Of a stretch of DNA of 64,000 bases, positions 23,906-35,904 are shown one piece after another. Origin of the DNA: Linum tenue. Lineage: Eukaryota; Streptophyta; Magnoliopsida; Malpighiales; Linaceae. The stretch spans positions 25,173,007-25,237,006 of the forward strand of contig CAMGYJ010000011.1 in assembly GCA_946122785.1 (NCBI GenBank), written 5' to 3'. Made by a program: the position numbers and the translations under genes. Under the pieces are notes generated by a model, which searched no databases, had not been told where the DNA came from, and worked only from the letters and a program-made list of their open reading frames with translations. Position 1 is the stretch's first letter, and the number at the start of each line of letters is the position of its first letter.

Positions 23906-25013
23906 ATAATTGTCAAACTCCACTCATCGGGAGGAAAAAGAATTCCCCTCACACTTATGTTCCCACTACGGTTCCATGCCATTGAAATTTTCCCTCAAAA
24001 ATGGATTCAAACAATTAACCTCAAGCACATCGAGGCATGGTTCTAGGTGTTTCATGAATTATCCACACAATATCAAACCCGGATCATGCCACGACGGCTA
24101 CCATCCACCACACAAACACCAAACAACCACATTCATTCACATTTTTGCACTTGGTGGGCCAATTTCACATTTAAACGCAATTTGTACCTAAAATCGACCC
24201 CACCAAGGCTCAATTAAGCTCAAGCAAGCATCATGAACATTCATTCACCTAGAATCAACTAATCCCTCGCCCTATTTCTACATTCAACAATCAATTCACT
24301 AAATTCACCTCACTTCACACCCTAATCTGATTCTCCAAAAATTACAATGCTAAGGTCGAAAACCAACCTTGAGGCCCAAGTAGGATCGAAGGGGAAGTGA
24401 GGAGAGGGCGAGGGAGCTGAAAAATCGCACGAAAACAGGTCAGAGATGTGTCGTCGGAGCTTCGCCAGAAGCTCGCTGGAAATCACCTATCTAGAAAAAC
24501 CACAACCAAATATCCCCAAATTTGCAGCGAAGGTCGCCCTCGACGTGGGAAAATTTGTCGCCGGAGATCGATGAAAATGGCGAAATTTGTCGGTGAATTG
24601 CGGTTTTCCAGTGAATTTGAAAAGATTCCTGCGAGATTTGGGCTGGGTTCACGCCCCTTTTATAGGCAGAACCCCTAGTTCACGGATATGTTGCCCAGTT
24701 CACGGTCTCGAAGACCGTGAGCTGGGGTAAAACGGCGAGTTTCGTCTGAAACACGGAGTGCCCTGGTTCATGGACGCGTTGAGCCCTTCCCGGTCAATTA
24801 AGACCGCGAACTGAAAGCGCAACCGTGAACTGAAGTGAAAACAAGGCATTTCCAGAAAATTTTGACTCGACCTACTCCACCGTGCCTACTATCGATTACA
24901 ACACATCTCAAAATACACAATCACGAAGACCTGGCATGGGGATACTAATTCGACCACTTAAACTCTTCAGTCAAACACAAAAAGAGAAAATAAGGAAAAG
25001 AAAATAAACCTAT
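23906..25013 (-). other. Element E spacer between pol end and env-like ORF
   Basis: Non-coding, colinear with 12331-13459 of A. It contains the promoter-like module listed separately. Confidence 0.55.
24640..24840 (-). promoter_or_regulatory. LTR-like promoter module in element E spacer
   Basis: On the minus strand, GTTCACGGTC/GACCGTGAAC-type repeats at about 24675-24835 are followed by CCTATAAAAGGGGCGTGAAC at about 24647-24666. LTRs of the same element have the same repeats just upstream of TATAAAAGGAG. It lies upstream of the env-like ORF and could be its promoter; this is inference from architecture. Confidence 0.5.
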
Positions 25014-25031
25014 GTTGGGTTGCCTCCCAAC
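25014..25031 (-). ncRNA. Post-pol hairpin, element E
   Basis: RNA-sense stem GTTGGG/CCCAAC with loop AGGCAA, preceded by TAGCGCTT. Same as element A. Confidence 0.65.
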
Positions 25032-25072
25032 AAGCGCTAAGTTAACGTCACTAGCTTGACGTTGAGGATCTA

Positions 25073-25804
25073 TCATGCTTGAGAACATGAAGACACCGAG
25101 AGTGGATCCGCCACGATCTCGGGGCGAGATTTGTCGCCTCCCAACTTAAACTCTATGGGGTGGCCTTCTTGGCCGATGATCTTCGTTTTGCCCTTGTCCT
25201 TTCTCCGGGAAATAGCCTGATTCATCCTTTCCCTCCATGCTTTCTTCCTCCTTTCTTTGGGTGTGATACCCTCCTTGGTTTCCTGCTTCACATCACCACT
25301 AGGAATAATAGTAATAGTGAGGTTCACCTTGAGAGGCTCTCCTCCACTTGCATTCATATAATTCGATTCGACTTCTTTACATCCCCACTCCTAGGCTTGG
25401 GTTCAATTCCAAGAGTAATTTTCTCCTCACCATCTCTCAGAATCAAAGTTCCCTCATTAACATTGATTAAAGCCTTGGCGGTGGCAAGGAAGGGGCATCC
25501 TAGAATGAGTGGCATTTCCGAATCTTCACTTATATCTAGGATCACAATGCCCCAAGGACTAATGACAGAGTGATCGGCCAATGTCACACTAATCCTAGTA
25601 GTCTTTAGTTCACCTATGTCTAGCCTCTTAAAAAGCTTAAAGGGCATCAATTAACGTTCGCTCCTAAGTCCGCCAGGAATTTTCTATGTGATGAGCGCCG
25701 ATGCAAAGAGGTATAGTGAAACTACCTGGATCGGGCTGCTTTTTGAGCAACTTGTTGATGATGAATGCGAAGCACTCCTCGCCTAGGGTGACATTGGTGA
25801 GATC
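25073..25804 (-). pseudogene. Retropepsin-like protease region of element E
   Basis: Minus-strand gag-protease continuation after the CACTA insertion. It reads DLTNVTLGEECFAF, then LLKKQPDPGSFTIPL, then a broken active-site segment (one or two indels near 25640-25670 around the LADLGAN block), then FKLFKRLDIGELKTTRISVT and LILGCPFLATAKALINVNEG. The tail has GKTKIIGQEGHPIEFKL and stops at 25073. RT, RNase H and integrase are absent. Dead because of frameshifts. Confidence 0.78.
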
Positions 25805-25820
25805 TTGCACTACAAAAGAA

Positions 25821-26609
25821 TGCACTTTTTCTTACCGGAAAATGGTGTGCGGGAAAACTCCGCTGACTAAACGTGCCCCACTAAAAACTAACTTTTGATG
25901 GGGAAAGCCAAATTGGCATTTAGCAAGAGGTATTTTGGTCCCATATATTTTGACACAAAGGCCCCCTCGTTAATAATAAAGAAAGAATGAGTGATAATGG
26001 TCAGATCAAAAAGTAAAAAGGAAGGGAATTGACATTTTGGAAAGGCGGGAGTTCCTTCTTCTTTTACCTCCAACTTTTCACCTAAAGTTTTTTAGTTTTC
26101 TTTTTGATTTTTTTATTAATTTACAAATAACTAGAGCCATTCAGTTTCCCAGCTCATATCTTCATGAGAAAGACCTCTCTATTGCATAATCCCTTTCTCG
26201 AGATCACACAAAAAATTGCCTTCCTCAGTCCTTCCACTGCACACATGTTGGACGGCCACTGGGTTTCCATAATTTCATCTACGACCCTTTTTTGGTTTGA
26301 TCTGTGACCTCCTCCCTCGAACAAGAACATCGCTGTCTTGTTTCATTGTTCTATCGGCAGCATTATCAGCCTTCATCCACCTCCGGCTTCTACATCAACA
26401 AGGACATATCTAAAAGTAAACTGGTTGAAGCTCTCGTTTTCTAACTGGTAATATTTATTATTCTTTTCATGCTAGAGCTCTCTCTTCCTTTGTCATTGAT
26501 TAAGTTTCTGCTTACTCAATCTGTCATTGATTAATGGCTTTGTTTTCAAGTTCATTCATTTTTTTTTATCTGAAAAATTTAGGGATTCAATTTAGTTAAC
26601 TTCATTTTA
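25821..26609. other. CACTA left subterminal region
   Basis: Non-coding DNA between the left terminus and the Pack-MULE-like insertion. In CACTA elements such regions carry short motifs bound by the transposition proteins; I could not define a clear motif here. Confidence 0.45.
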
Positions 26610-27992
26610 GGCTAAATTGCAAGTTTGGTCACTTGAATTACTACTAAATTTTACGTTAGCCACTAGAATTACTTTATTCCATCTGTAGTCACTTAAATTG
26701 GGTTAACAGTCCAAGTTTGGTCACTCGCCGTTAGTCTCCGTTAATTTTTGCTGATGTGGCGGTCAACTCTCACTATTGACCGTTAAGTGAGTGACGTGGC
26801 AATTAAAAAATAATAAATAATAAAATTTAATTTTTAATAATTTCCACCTCATTATCACAATAAATTAAAAAAAAATTAAAACAAAAAAATGTCACAAGCA
26901 ACAGCAACGACGAAGGATAATTCTTCTCCGTCGAGGTCGTCAGCTCCGACCACGTCTCCCTCTCCAAAATCGACACCATCTAGAGACTTGAGCACAGTTC
27001 TTAAAGGGCAGCCTCTGATTCTGAATCTCGAATTGATGTTGATTTTCCCCATCACAATGTCGGGCCAGGCGTGGAAGGTCGTCGTCTGCAGCAGGGGAAC
27101 CACCACCAATGCCCATTTCCGTCCTCATTTCTTTGTTTCCTAGGCGGCGGACGGTTTGGGTTTCCCTTCTTTTCTTGCGAAAGCTGTCGAGGAGAGAGCG
27201 TTTTTCTGGTAAGTGGTGGTGATGCGACGCGGCTACTCCTCCGCCACCGCCTGGTACGATTCCGGCGACGAGATTCCAGCTCCACCTCCAGGTACGATTC
27301 CGACGACGAGTCACACAAATACCTAGCCGATTCAGAAACCAATCCAGCGAGGACTCCTCTGATCCGGAAACAAATACCTAGCCGATTCCTCCGACGCCAT
27401 CTTCGATCGAGCTAGAGGAGCCGATGACTCTGCTTCTGGCCGAGCCTATGTGGGAAGACGAGGCGACAACTGGACTCCAATCCTTCCAGGAGTGCGAGGG
27501 TGAAAACAGCAGCAACCTCTACTCTTCCTCCGACGACTATTTCCACACCCTGCTGCTGGGCGCCCTTAGTAAATATTTGGTGATGTGGGTTTCTATAATA
27601 AGCTCTCAACTTCCTTCCTGTGTGTTAATTAGGATGATGATAAGATGAAGGAGAAGATGACGAAAGGGTGGGCAGTGGTTTCTTCTCTTTTGGGTTTGCA
27701 GAGAAAAGAAGGAAATGAAAAATAAAAAATAAAAATATTTAATTTAATTTTTATAATAATTAGGTGGAAAATAAAAAATATATTTTTTTATTTTTGTAAT
27801 TGCCACGTCACTTACTTAACGGTCTACAGTGAGAGTTGACTGACACATCAGCAAAAGTTAACGGAGACTAACGGCCAGTGACCAAACTTGAACTGTTAAC
27901 CCAATTTAAGTGACTACGGATGGAATAAAGTAATTCTAGTGGCTAACATAAAATTTACTAGTAATTCAAGTGACCAAACTTGCAATTAAGCC
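26610..27992. mobile_element. Pack-MULE-like element, 1.38 kb
   Basis: Terminal inverted repeats of about 230 bp (26610-26845 and 27775-27992), including GCAAGTTTGGTCACTTGAAT and TTAACGGAGACTAACGG. Perfect 10-bp TSD CTTCATTTTA (26600-26609, 27993-28002). Long TIRs with a 10-bp TSD fit Mutator-like elements. No transposase. The interior (about 26889-27660) is GC-rich and codon-like, unlike the AT-rich TIRs and host, as expected for captured gene pieces. Confidence 0.82.
26889..27660. other. Possible captured host-gene fragments in the Pack-MULE-like element
   Basis: GC-rich block with overlapping ORFs on both strands. One plus-strand frame starts MSQATATTKDNSSPSRSSAP. A minus-strand frame contains FRIRGCPLRTVLKSLDGVDF. 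ACAAATACCTAGCCGATTC occurs twice (near 27315 and 27370). I do not recognise the parent gene and cannot choose the coding strand. Confidence 0.4.
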
Positions 27993-28682
27993 CTTCATTT
28001 TAGGTTATAGCAATCCACAAGATATAAAGATTAAGGGGTCCAATTTAGATCCTGGTTTGGTGTAGCTCCTTATTGCCTATTGATAATATCGTACTCCTTG
28101 TTAAGCTAAGGTTAATTGGGGAAAATGTTGCTTATGAGTGTTCATTCACAAGTGGTTGGTTAGAGTGATAATGTGAGGCTGCATTTGGGGTGGAGACTCT
28201 CTTGAAGTCATGTTTTGTCATGGTGTTGCTCTGTCTCGATGAGGAGGTTTTCTATGAGCAAGTTGGCAGGTTGTGTTTCTTTGGGTTTATATTTTTGGGT
28301 TTTTGTTGCTATTCGTGGGAGTTTCAGTTGGTGTTGTGGGTGGGATTGGCTTGATTTTGGGAGGCAACCCTGTAGCTTTGTCGTTGGGATGTAAAGACGA
28401 GAAGCATCTGTTATGGCTCTTCTGTATATAGATAGATATATAAATTTTGACTATGAGTTTGCCTCATTTGCGGACCAGTAGATCATCCGAGGAAAGTTAT
28501 TGAAAGGAAATTTGACTTTGTTTCTCCTCATCTTCCTATTCAGGTACCTTTCCCTCATCTCTGTCTAAATAATGCTTGTAAATTCTAGTAAATAAATGCT
28601 TGGGTGAACATAATTTCGTTCATATATGGTTTCTATTATAATCTTTCATATCATATAACAGCTTTTTAAATCATATTAGGAA
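27993..28682 (+). other. CACTA sequence upstream of the transposase
   Basis: Non-coding, likely leader or first intron of the transposase gene. No ORF or promoter element is clear. Confidence 0.4.
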
Positions 28683-31600
28683 ATGGCACCCAATAAAAAT
28701 TGGATGAATCTTGGTCATGATAGGCTTAGTGAAGAGTATAAAAATGTGTTGCGGAATTTTTAGACTATGCCTTTGAAAGAAATAATGGTGAGAATCAAGT
28801 AAGATGTCCGTGTGTGAAGTGTTTCAACGCAAAGCAAGGAACTAGGGAGGATGTATGGACACATTTGATGGTCAATGGAATTGTTTCAAATTACGCATTC
28901 TGGTGTCACCATGGTGAAGAACTAGGTGAGACATCTCAATCAGGCAATAATGATAATAGTGCACCTATGGATGATGTGCACCATATCTTGAGGGATATGT
29001 GTCCGAGTTTTGATACTGACAGCGGTCAAGTTGATTTGGACAGCGAGGATACATATGAGGAGAGTCCAAATATTGAAACTGAGAAGTTTTATAAATTGTT
29101 GAGCGACTCTGAACAACCACTCTATAGTGGTTCTAAGATTTCTAAGTTGTCCGCTCTAGTGAAACTTCTCCACATTAAGACTATTGGTCAATGGAGCAAT
29201 GAGTCTTTTACCATGTTGCTCGAAATGTTGAAAGAAGATCTTCTCCCTCATGATTCTTGTTTACCGGATTCGTACTATGAATCTAAAAAGGTAGTTAAGG
29301 AGCTTGGTCTCTCGTACGTGAAAATTGATGCTTGTGAACGTAGTTGCATGCTGTTTAGGAATGATGATTCCAAACTTGATGATTGCATGGTCTGCAAATC
29401 ATCTAGATGGAAGGTTGACCAACATTCTGGGGAAGTTATGCGTAAAGAAAATGGGAAGAGAATTCCGAAAAAGACTTTACGATACTTTCCATTAAAACCA
29501 CGACTCCAGAGGCTATTTATGTCAACTAAGACTACTTCTCTCTTGGAATGGCACCATCAAAATAAAGCTGGCGATGGAGTCATGAGGCATCCAAGTGATT
29601 CGATGACATGGAAATCATTCGATGACCTTCATGAATCCTTTTCAAGTGATCCTCGAAATGTGAGATTGGGTCTTGCTAGTGATGGTTTCCAACCGTTCAC
29701 CAATGCCAAAAAACCTCATAGTATTTGGCCAGTGATATTAATCCCTTACAACTTGCCTCCTTGGATGATAATGAAACCTTCTAATTTCATTTTGTCAATG
29801 ATAATTCCTGGTCCAGAAAGTCCCGGAGATGCTATAGATATCTATCCCCAACCCTTGATAGATGATTTAAGAGATTTGTGGGAAGTGGGTGTGAATACGT
29901 TTGATGCATCAAGGCGTCAAAATTTTCAGCTGCGTGCTTCCTTGTTATGGACAATCAATGATTTTCCAGCTTATGCCAACTTATCAGGATGGAGCACTAA
30001 GGGAAAGCTAGCTTGTCCAGTTTGTGCTAGGGACACGATCTCTAAATGGCTATATAATGGAGGAAAGCATTGTTATATGGGTCATCGTTGTTGGTTGACT
30101 CGTACTCATAAATGGAGGAATGATGAAGACTCATTTGATGGTACAAAAGAGAGGCGGGGTAGGCCAAGAAAATTTTCTGGAGATGATGTACTTGACCAAA
30201 CAAGAGATCTTGAAGGGATTCAGTTATCAAAATGTCCAAAAGTAAGAGCCAAGATCTCGCATGATGCTCAAGGAGAGAATTGGAACAAAAAGAGTATATT
30301 CTTCAATCTTCCTTATTGGAAGACGAATTTGTTGCGGCACAACTTAGATGTAATGCACATAGAGAAGAATATTTGTGACAATATACTTGGAACAATCATG
30401 AATTTACAAGGGAAGACGAAGGACTCAATGAAAGCACGTTTGGACTTAGAGTCGATGAAAATAAGACCAAAGTTACATCCGAATCGAGAAGGAAGTAAAG
30501 TGACTTTGCCAGATGCAGAATTCACATTGATAAACAATTCAAAGCGTAAATTTTGTCATTTTCTGAAGCGGCTGAAAGTTCCAGATGGATTCTCATCTAA
30601 CGTATCACAATGTGTGAATGTCAACGAGCAAAAGATCTCAGGTCTAAAAAGTCATGACTGCCATGTTCTTTTGGAACATCTCATTCCTCTAGCGATACGT
30701 GGTCTTCTACCAAAGCATGTATGTAAGCCTCTTATCGATTTATCCATCTATTTCAAGACACTGTGTTCAAAGACATTAAACTTACAAGAGTTGGAAGAGA
30801 TGAAGGCCAAAATTCCATACACTCTTTGTAAGCTGGAGAAGATCTTTCCGCCAGCATTTTTTGATGTTATGGTCCATCTATCTATTCATTTGGCCGATGA
30901 AGCTATCATTGGGGGACCTGTCCAATATAGATGGATGTATCCAGTAGAGAGGTACTTACATGACTTGAAATCATTCATTCGGAATAGAACTCATCCCGAG
31001 CCTTCCATTGCTGAAGGATATCTTGCTTCAGAATGTATGAATCTTTATTCAAGGTACTCGACGGGCATCAAAACAAAGTTTAATAGGCTTGATAGAAATC
31101 ATGATTCTGGTGACATGCCAGAGTTTTTGGGATTCTCTCAAGTGGGACGTCCAATAGGGAGCCTTGGGAAAGTACGTAAGTTGAACTTGAAAGAGTTAGA
31201 GCAAACACATATTTATGTGATGAAGAATACTGATGAGGTGCAACCTTTTATCAAGTAAGTGGACATTCTTAATGATATTAATAATATCCATTTTTTAATA
31301 ACGTTTAATTATAAGTTACATCATGTCACTTGGTTGTAGAGAATTCAATGAGTTACTCGAGAATAATTCGCTGCAAATTTTGGCCAACAATTGGAATGCA
31401 ACCTTCATCGCATGGTTCAGGCAAAAAGTAACATTCTTCATGACTCTGTCTTCTAAAATTTAATGTAAATTTCTATAAGAAGCCTAAACAAAATATTTGG
31501 TAAATCATTTGTTGTAGGTTGCCAATTTGTCGAAAGATTACCATGGCAAAGAGATGGATGATCTTTTATCATTATCGAGAGGTCCTGCTCAATGTGTTAG

Positions 31601-32015
31601 ATATTTTATTGGTTATGTGATTAACGGATATCGTTTCCACATCAAATACCATGATAAACATTTAAAAACACAGAACAGTGGAGTTACTGTGGTTGGTGAT
31701 GATGGGATTGATGTGGATGCCGTAGACTACTACGGCATTATAAGGGAAGTCGTTGAATTACACTTTCTTGGAGGAAGAAAAGTGGTATTGTTTTGGTGTG
31801 ACTGGTGTGATGTGTATGACAAGAGAAGGGGGATTAAGATAGATGAGAATGGTTATGTTAGTGTCAACCTCCAAAGAACTTTAAGGACGAATGAACCTTT
31901 TGTCCTAGCAAGTCAGGTATCTCATGTATTTTTTGTCGATGACAATAAACATAAAGATTGGCACTTGGTTGTAAAAGTGCAGCCTCGAGATGTATATGAT
32001 GTCTGCTCAAGATAG
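28683..32015 (+). pseudogene. TNP2-like CACTA transposase, frameshifted
   Basis: Starts MAPNKNWMNLGHDRLSEEYK at 28683. A one-base deletion near 28747 shifts the frame; the rest continues as FLDYAFERNNGENQVRCPCV and an 814-codon ORF to about 31254. Domains from family knowledge: transposase-associated zinc-binding N-terminus (CPCVKC), Transposase_21/TNP2 core (about 28970-30400, including LRHNLDVMHIEKNICDN), then a DUF4218-type region (GGPVQYRWMYPVERYLHDLK). Exons: to 31254, 31339-31427, 31518-32015, with GT-AG introns. Exon 31339-31427 has one extra T near 31377-31381 that breaks frame before NNWNATFIAWFRQK. The last exon is a DUF4216-type domain (VNGYRFHIKYHDK, VVLFWCDWCDV). It would cut and move CACTA ends if intact. 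Confidence 0.88.
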
Positions 32016-32212
32016 AGATGGTGAAGAGAGTGTAGTAGTTTAATCTACACGCGTGGGTAAATATTTTATTTGTATGTGGTTTAATTCAAGTTATCGTTAC
32101 TCTACTTTTTGTGAATATCATGCTAGTCTATTACTAAAGTGTTGTTCTTACTGATCATGTTAAAGAGATCTTGATTTTATTATATTTTGTTATTCTGAAT
32201 TTTAGAGATACA

Positions 32213-34728
32213 ATGAACAAAGGAAATGCTTTAGAGGTGTCCAGTAACCCCACTAAGAAGAAAGGTGCTACGAAGTTCCTTCCACCAGGCTTGTTGGGAA
32301 GGAGTGTGCCAAAACAGAGATTATCATTTGGTAGCTTGAGCTCATCGTCAAGTATGAATTCCAAAATTCAAGAGCTTTCACGACAATTGCCTACCATGTG
32401 TAAGTAATTTAACGATTTTGTAAAGAGATTTTTAGCTTACAACATACTAACATTTATTAACTTGCTTCATAGCTTCTCAAGGATTGAAGGGTTCTTTGGT
32501 TGATAATACAAGATCCACTGGAAATGAAAGAAGGAATGGTGATAACCAACTACTAAATGATGTCCCAAGAAATCAAGAAATCCCATCAAAAAAAGGTATG
32601 GGAGCTACATTCATGAAGGATATGTCATTGATTGAGAATGAACAAGCAGCGCATCAAGGTGAGTTTTTTGGTGACCTAGATTCTGATTGATGGATTTTGT
32701 GCTAATTTGGATGGATGGTAACTTTCCATTAGTTCTTGGCTAGGTTGTGAATGAATTTCTTAAGCTATTATGAATATCCAATGAGATTTTTCTTTTGTAG
32801 TTGCTGATACTATTGTTTCAGGTGCTGCAATTGGTGTTTCTAGTGCTGAAGCTGGAGTCATATGTACTAAAACTAGTGTCACTAGTGCTGAAAATAACAT
32901 TGTAGGTGCTTCTACTGGCGTGACGAGTTTCACATGTGCTACAATTGGCATCACAGCAGCTGCTACTATTGTCACAAAAACTGCTACTGCTGTTACAAGT
33001 GCTTCAACTAGCCTTGTAGGTGCTCGAACTGTTGGCAAGGCTGCTACTAGTAAAGGTGTTGTAAAACCAAAGAAAAAAGTTCGAGGCCCAAACATGTGCA
33101 AGGCACTCGCTAAGCTTAGACCAGGCCAAAAGTTACTGGTACAGTTTGAAGAAAATCGTCCTGTTGGAACAAATCAGGAAATCTTTTCAAGACATCTTGG
33201 CAAGATTGTGAGAGATAGTCAAATTTGCCCATTTAGAATTAAAAAATGGGAAGACATTGGTGAACAACCAGCAGAATATATGTGGGCTGCTGTGAAGGTA
33301 ATAAACAATGTGTAATTAACTTTGTATGCAAAGTTAGTGTAATAGTGTATGACCATATCTTAAGTTTTCCAGCATATATGTCCTTATATATGAACTTATT
33401 TGCAGGAATACTTTAACAGCCCGGACATGGAAGAAAATAGAGATAATTTGTTTAATCAAATGAAAGGTAGTTGGTACAGATGGAGGTCTGGGATGTATCG
33501 TTCACGTGTGAAAACTTCATCTTCTCTTGAAGTGGCTCTGAAGAAGGTGCCAAAAATGCTAACCAAGGAAGACTGGGCATGGTGTTTGAAAGAAGTTTAT
33601 TCCTCTGAAATATTTCAGGTTTTAAGTCTTACTCTATTTGTTTTGGTACCACCTTGAATGTTAATGAGATATTAGAATATTTTTTTGTTTATGATGTTCA
33701 ATTTTTATTTTGTAGGCAAGAAGCAAGAGGAATCAAAAGAATAGAATGAAGAAAACAATGCATCATCGAAGTGGTAGTCATTCGATTGGAAATATTAGAT
33801 ACAATCTGGTAATTATTCTCGTAATGCCACCACTTGAAATTTTTATTGGTTTTAAAGGACTATGGGTGATTTGATGCTAAGACTACTGCTTTGTTGTTGC
33901 AGCTATTATTATTTATTTACTACAACACGTATATATTGTCGTTTGATATGCAATTGCCCTTCTCTAATTTTCATGCGTAGGCAGCAAAAAATGGAACTAA
34001 ACCAAAAGAGGACGAAGTTTGGTTTCAAACTTACAAGAGCGGAGATGAGATAAAGGATACTGAAGCAAAACGAGCACACGTAATTACAATTTCTCTCATC
34101 CTTCATTGCATTTGCTGTCAATTTTGATGATATATTGGTTAATTCCCACTTTTCATATGTTAATATTAAGGAAACTATTGAAGCTGATCCTACTTTGGAG
34201 CGGATCGAAGTGATGGAAAAGTGTTTTGGGAAACAGAATCACGGCCATGTAATAGGATCTGGACCTGGGGTAAAGCGAAAACATCTGAAGAGACAAAAGA
34301 AGGATACTGAGTCTGCAGCCAAATTAAGAAGAGTGGAAGAAGAAAAGGCTTCTCTTCAAGAAGAGAATGACAGCCTGAAGGCTATAGCCAGACGTGAAGC
34401 TAATGAAAGAGCTAATGGCGAAGATGAAAGACGATCTGGAGCTGGGAACAAACGCAAACATCTGAAGTTACGAAAGGCAAAGAAGGATGCTGATCGTGCA
34501 GCAAAATTAAGAAGACTCGAAGAAGAAAAAGCTTCTCTGCAACAATAGAATGAAAATCTGAAGGCTAAAGCTATGAGTGCAGCTAATGAAAGAACTGATA
34601 TGGAAGCTGCAATAGAAACAAAGATGGCAGCAAAGTTGAAGGATGAAATTATGGCACAGATGACCGGGCAAATGCAAGTTTGGGCGCAAATGTTCAAAGG
34701 TCAACTAAGCAACAACCAACAATCTTAA
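32213..34728 (+). pseudogene. TNP1-like CACTA accessory protein (plant transposase Ptta/En/Spm type)
   Basis: Multi-exon gene just after the transposase. Likely exons: 32213-32400, about 32472-32659, 32801-33297, 33406-33618, 33716-33809, 33981-34079, 34170-34728, with GT-AG borders. The N-terminal part is basic and Ser-rich. A degenerate Thr/Ala/Ser-rich repeat region (32815-33060) precedes GPNMCKALAKLRPGQKLLVQ. Then come WYRWRSGMYRSRVK and the DEVWFQTYKSGDEI block typical of the Ptta/En/Spm family. The C-terminus has two tandem copies of a coiled-coil unit (KLRRVEEEKASLQEENDSLK and KLRRLEEEKASLQQ). In the second copy a TAG at 34546 replaces the GAG expected by alignment; the frame continues to TAA at 34726. 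The partner protein is thought to bind subterminal repeats. Confidence 0.78.
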
Positions 34729-35904
34729 TTAGGTACGTACATTGTGATTATTTTGAGTTCATAGTGTTATTTAGAATAGATCATATAAGGGTAATCTTTG
34801 TTTGTTTGTTTTTCCCCTGGCCTTATCACCTTTGTTTTAGTTTTTTGCGAAGTTGACTCTAAGGGTTGTATTCATGCGTATATTAGACCAACTTAGGCTT
34901 GTGGAATCTAGACTTTAGTTTAGATATTTTATTATTAAGGGTTGAATATTTGTGCATATGAAAGCAACAGAGGGAAACTAGATCGCAATCGTTACAGAGT
35001 ACATACTTTAGAATTTTTAGATAAAGGTTGTTTTCCTCCTTTTGTTAGTCCAACTTGTGAGCAATTTTTGTTTTATTTTTATATCTTCCTTAGATGATTT
35101 TAGAACCTTAATGTCAGTTGTCTAATGAATCACTTTAAGATAGTTGGTACTTTTGAACTATGCATTTGTTTCCAGAACTCCTATTGACAAGTTGTGATAT
35201 GCATACTGATATATGAATCCCTTTTGGTAACTATTTTCGTTGTCATTATTATTATGATTATCCATCAATGCAAATTGGTTTAGTTATCATTCTTTTATGT
35301 TAAGACTCCTCTTTGGGCTGTTGCAGGTAGCTAGTGAACGTCAAACATGGGATTAACAGTTAACATTTTGTTATATATGGAAGAAGATAATGGATACTCC
35401 ATCAGAAGATCTATAAGAATTTTTTGTAAATGGTGTTAGATCTTCTAGAACACTGACATATGGTGGAAGCATGTATTAAAAAATCCCCATCATCTTTTGG
35501 ACTTGAATGATTACTCATGTATTGGCTTTCAATTATTATGTAATTTGATACTATTAGCAGCAATTAACAAATACAATTGAATGGTTTAATGTAATGTTTG
35601 TTAGTTTTTATAATGAAACAGGTGATTTTGTGTTTGGGAAAAACGGCAGCTAAAACAAAGAAATGGTTGCATATATAATAGCTGGGACATGGGTATTCTA
35701 CGGTCCCTAAATAGTCCTTTAACGACTGTATTGGTGCGGTCGTTATTGCAATTAATGGCCGGAGTTGAATCACCGTCGCCAGTTACATCTAGTGACCAAG
35801 CTTTTAGCGGTCGGAAAAGAACTCTCGCTAAAAGCATATAGCGACCGTTTTCTGTCTTTTAGCCACGGGATTTACGGTGACTAAAGGATGTATTTTTTGT
35901 AGTG
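34729..35904. other. CACTA right subterminal region and terminus
   Basis: Non-coding. The last 250 bp (35690-35904) contain several short GC-richer motifs such as AGCGGTCGG, AGCGACCG and TGCGGTCG in both orientations, as expected for transposase-binding subterminal repeats. It ends TTTTTTGTAGTG. Confidence 0.65.

Larger units (their letters stand above)
25808..35904 (+). mobile_element. CACTA (En/Spm) transposon, 10.1 kb
   Basis: Ends CACTACAAAA at 25808 and TTTTTTGTAGTG at 35904, flanked by a perfect 3-bp TTG (25805-25807, 35905-35907). It codes on the plus strand for a TNP2-like transposase (28683-32015) and a second TNP1-like protein (32213-34728), the standard two-gene layout. It sits inside the gag-protease ORF of E, between the codons for SNKSKFQ and DLTNV. 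It contains a Pack-MULE-like element (26610-27992). Both genes are damaged, so the element is no longer autonomous. Confidence 0.93.

Noticed and set aside
23154..23909. 251-codon plus-strand ORF
   Set aside because: Antisense shadow of the env-like ORF; the minus-strand frame has the conserved blocks.
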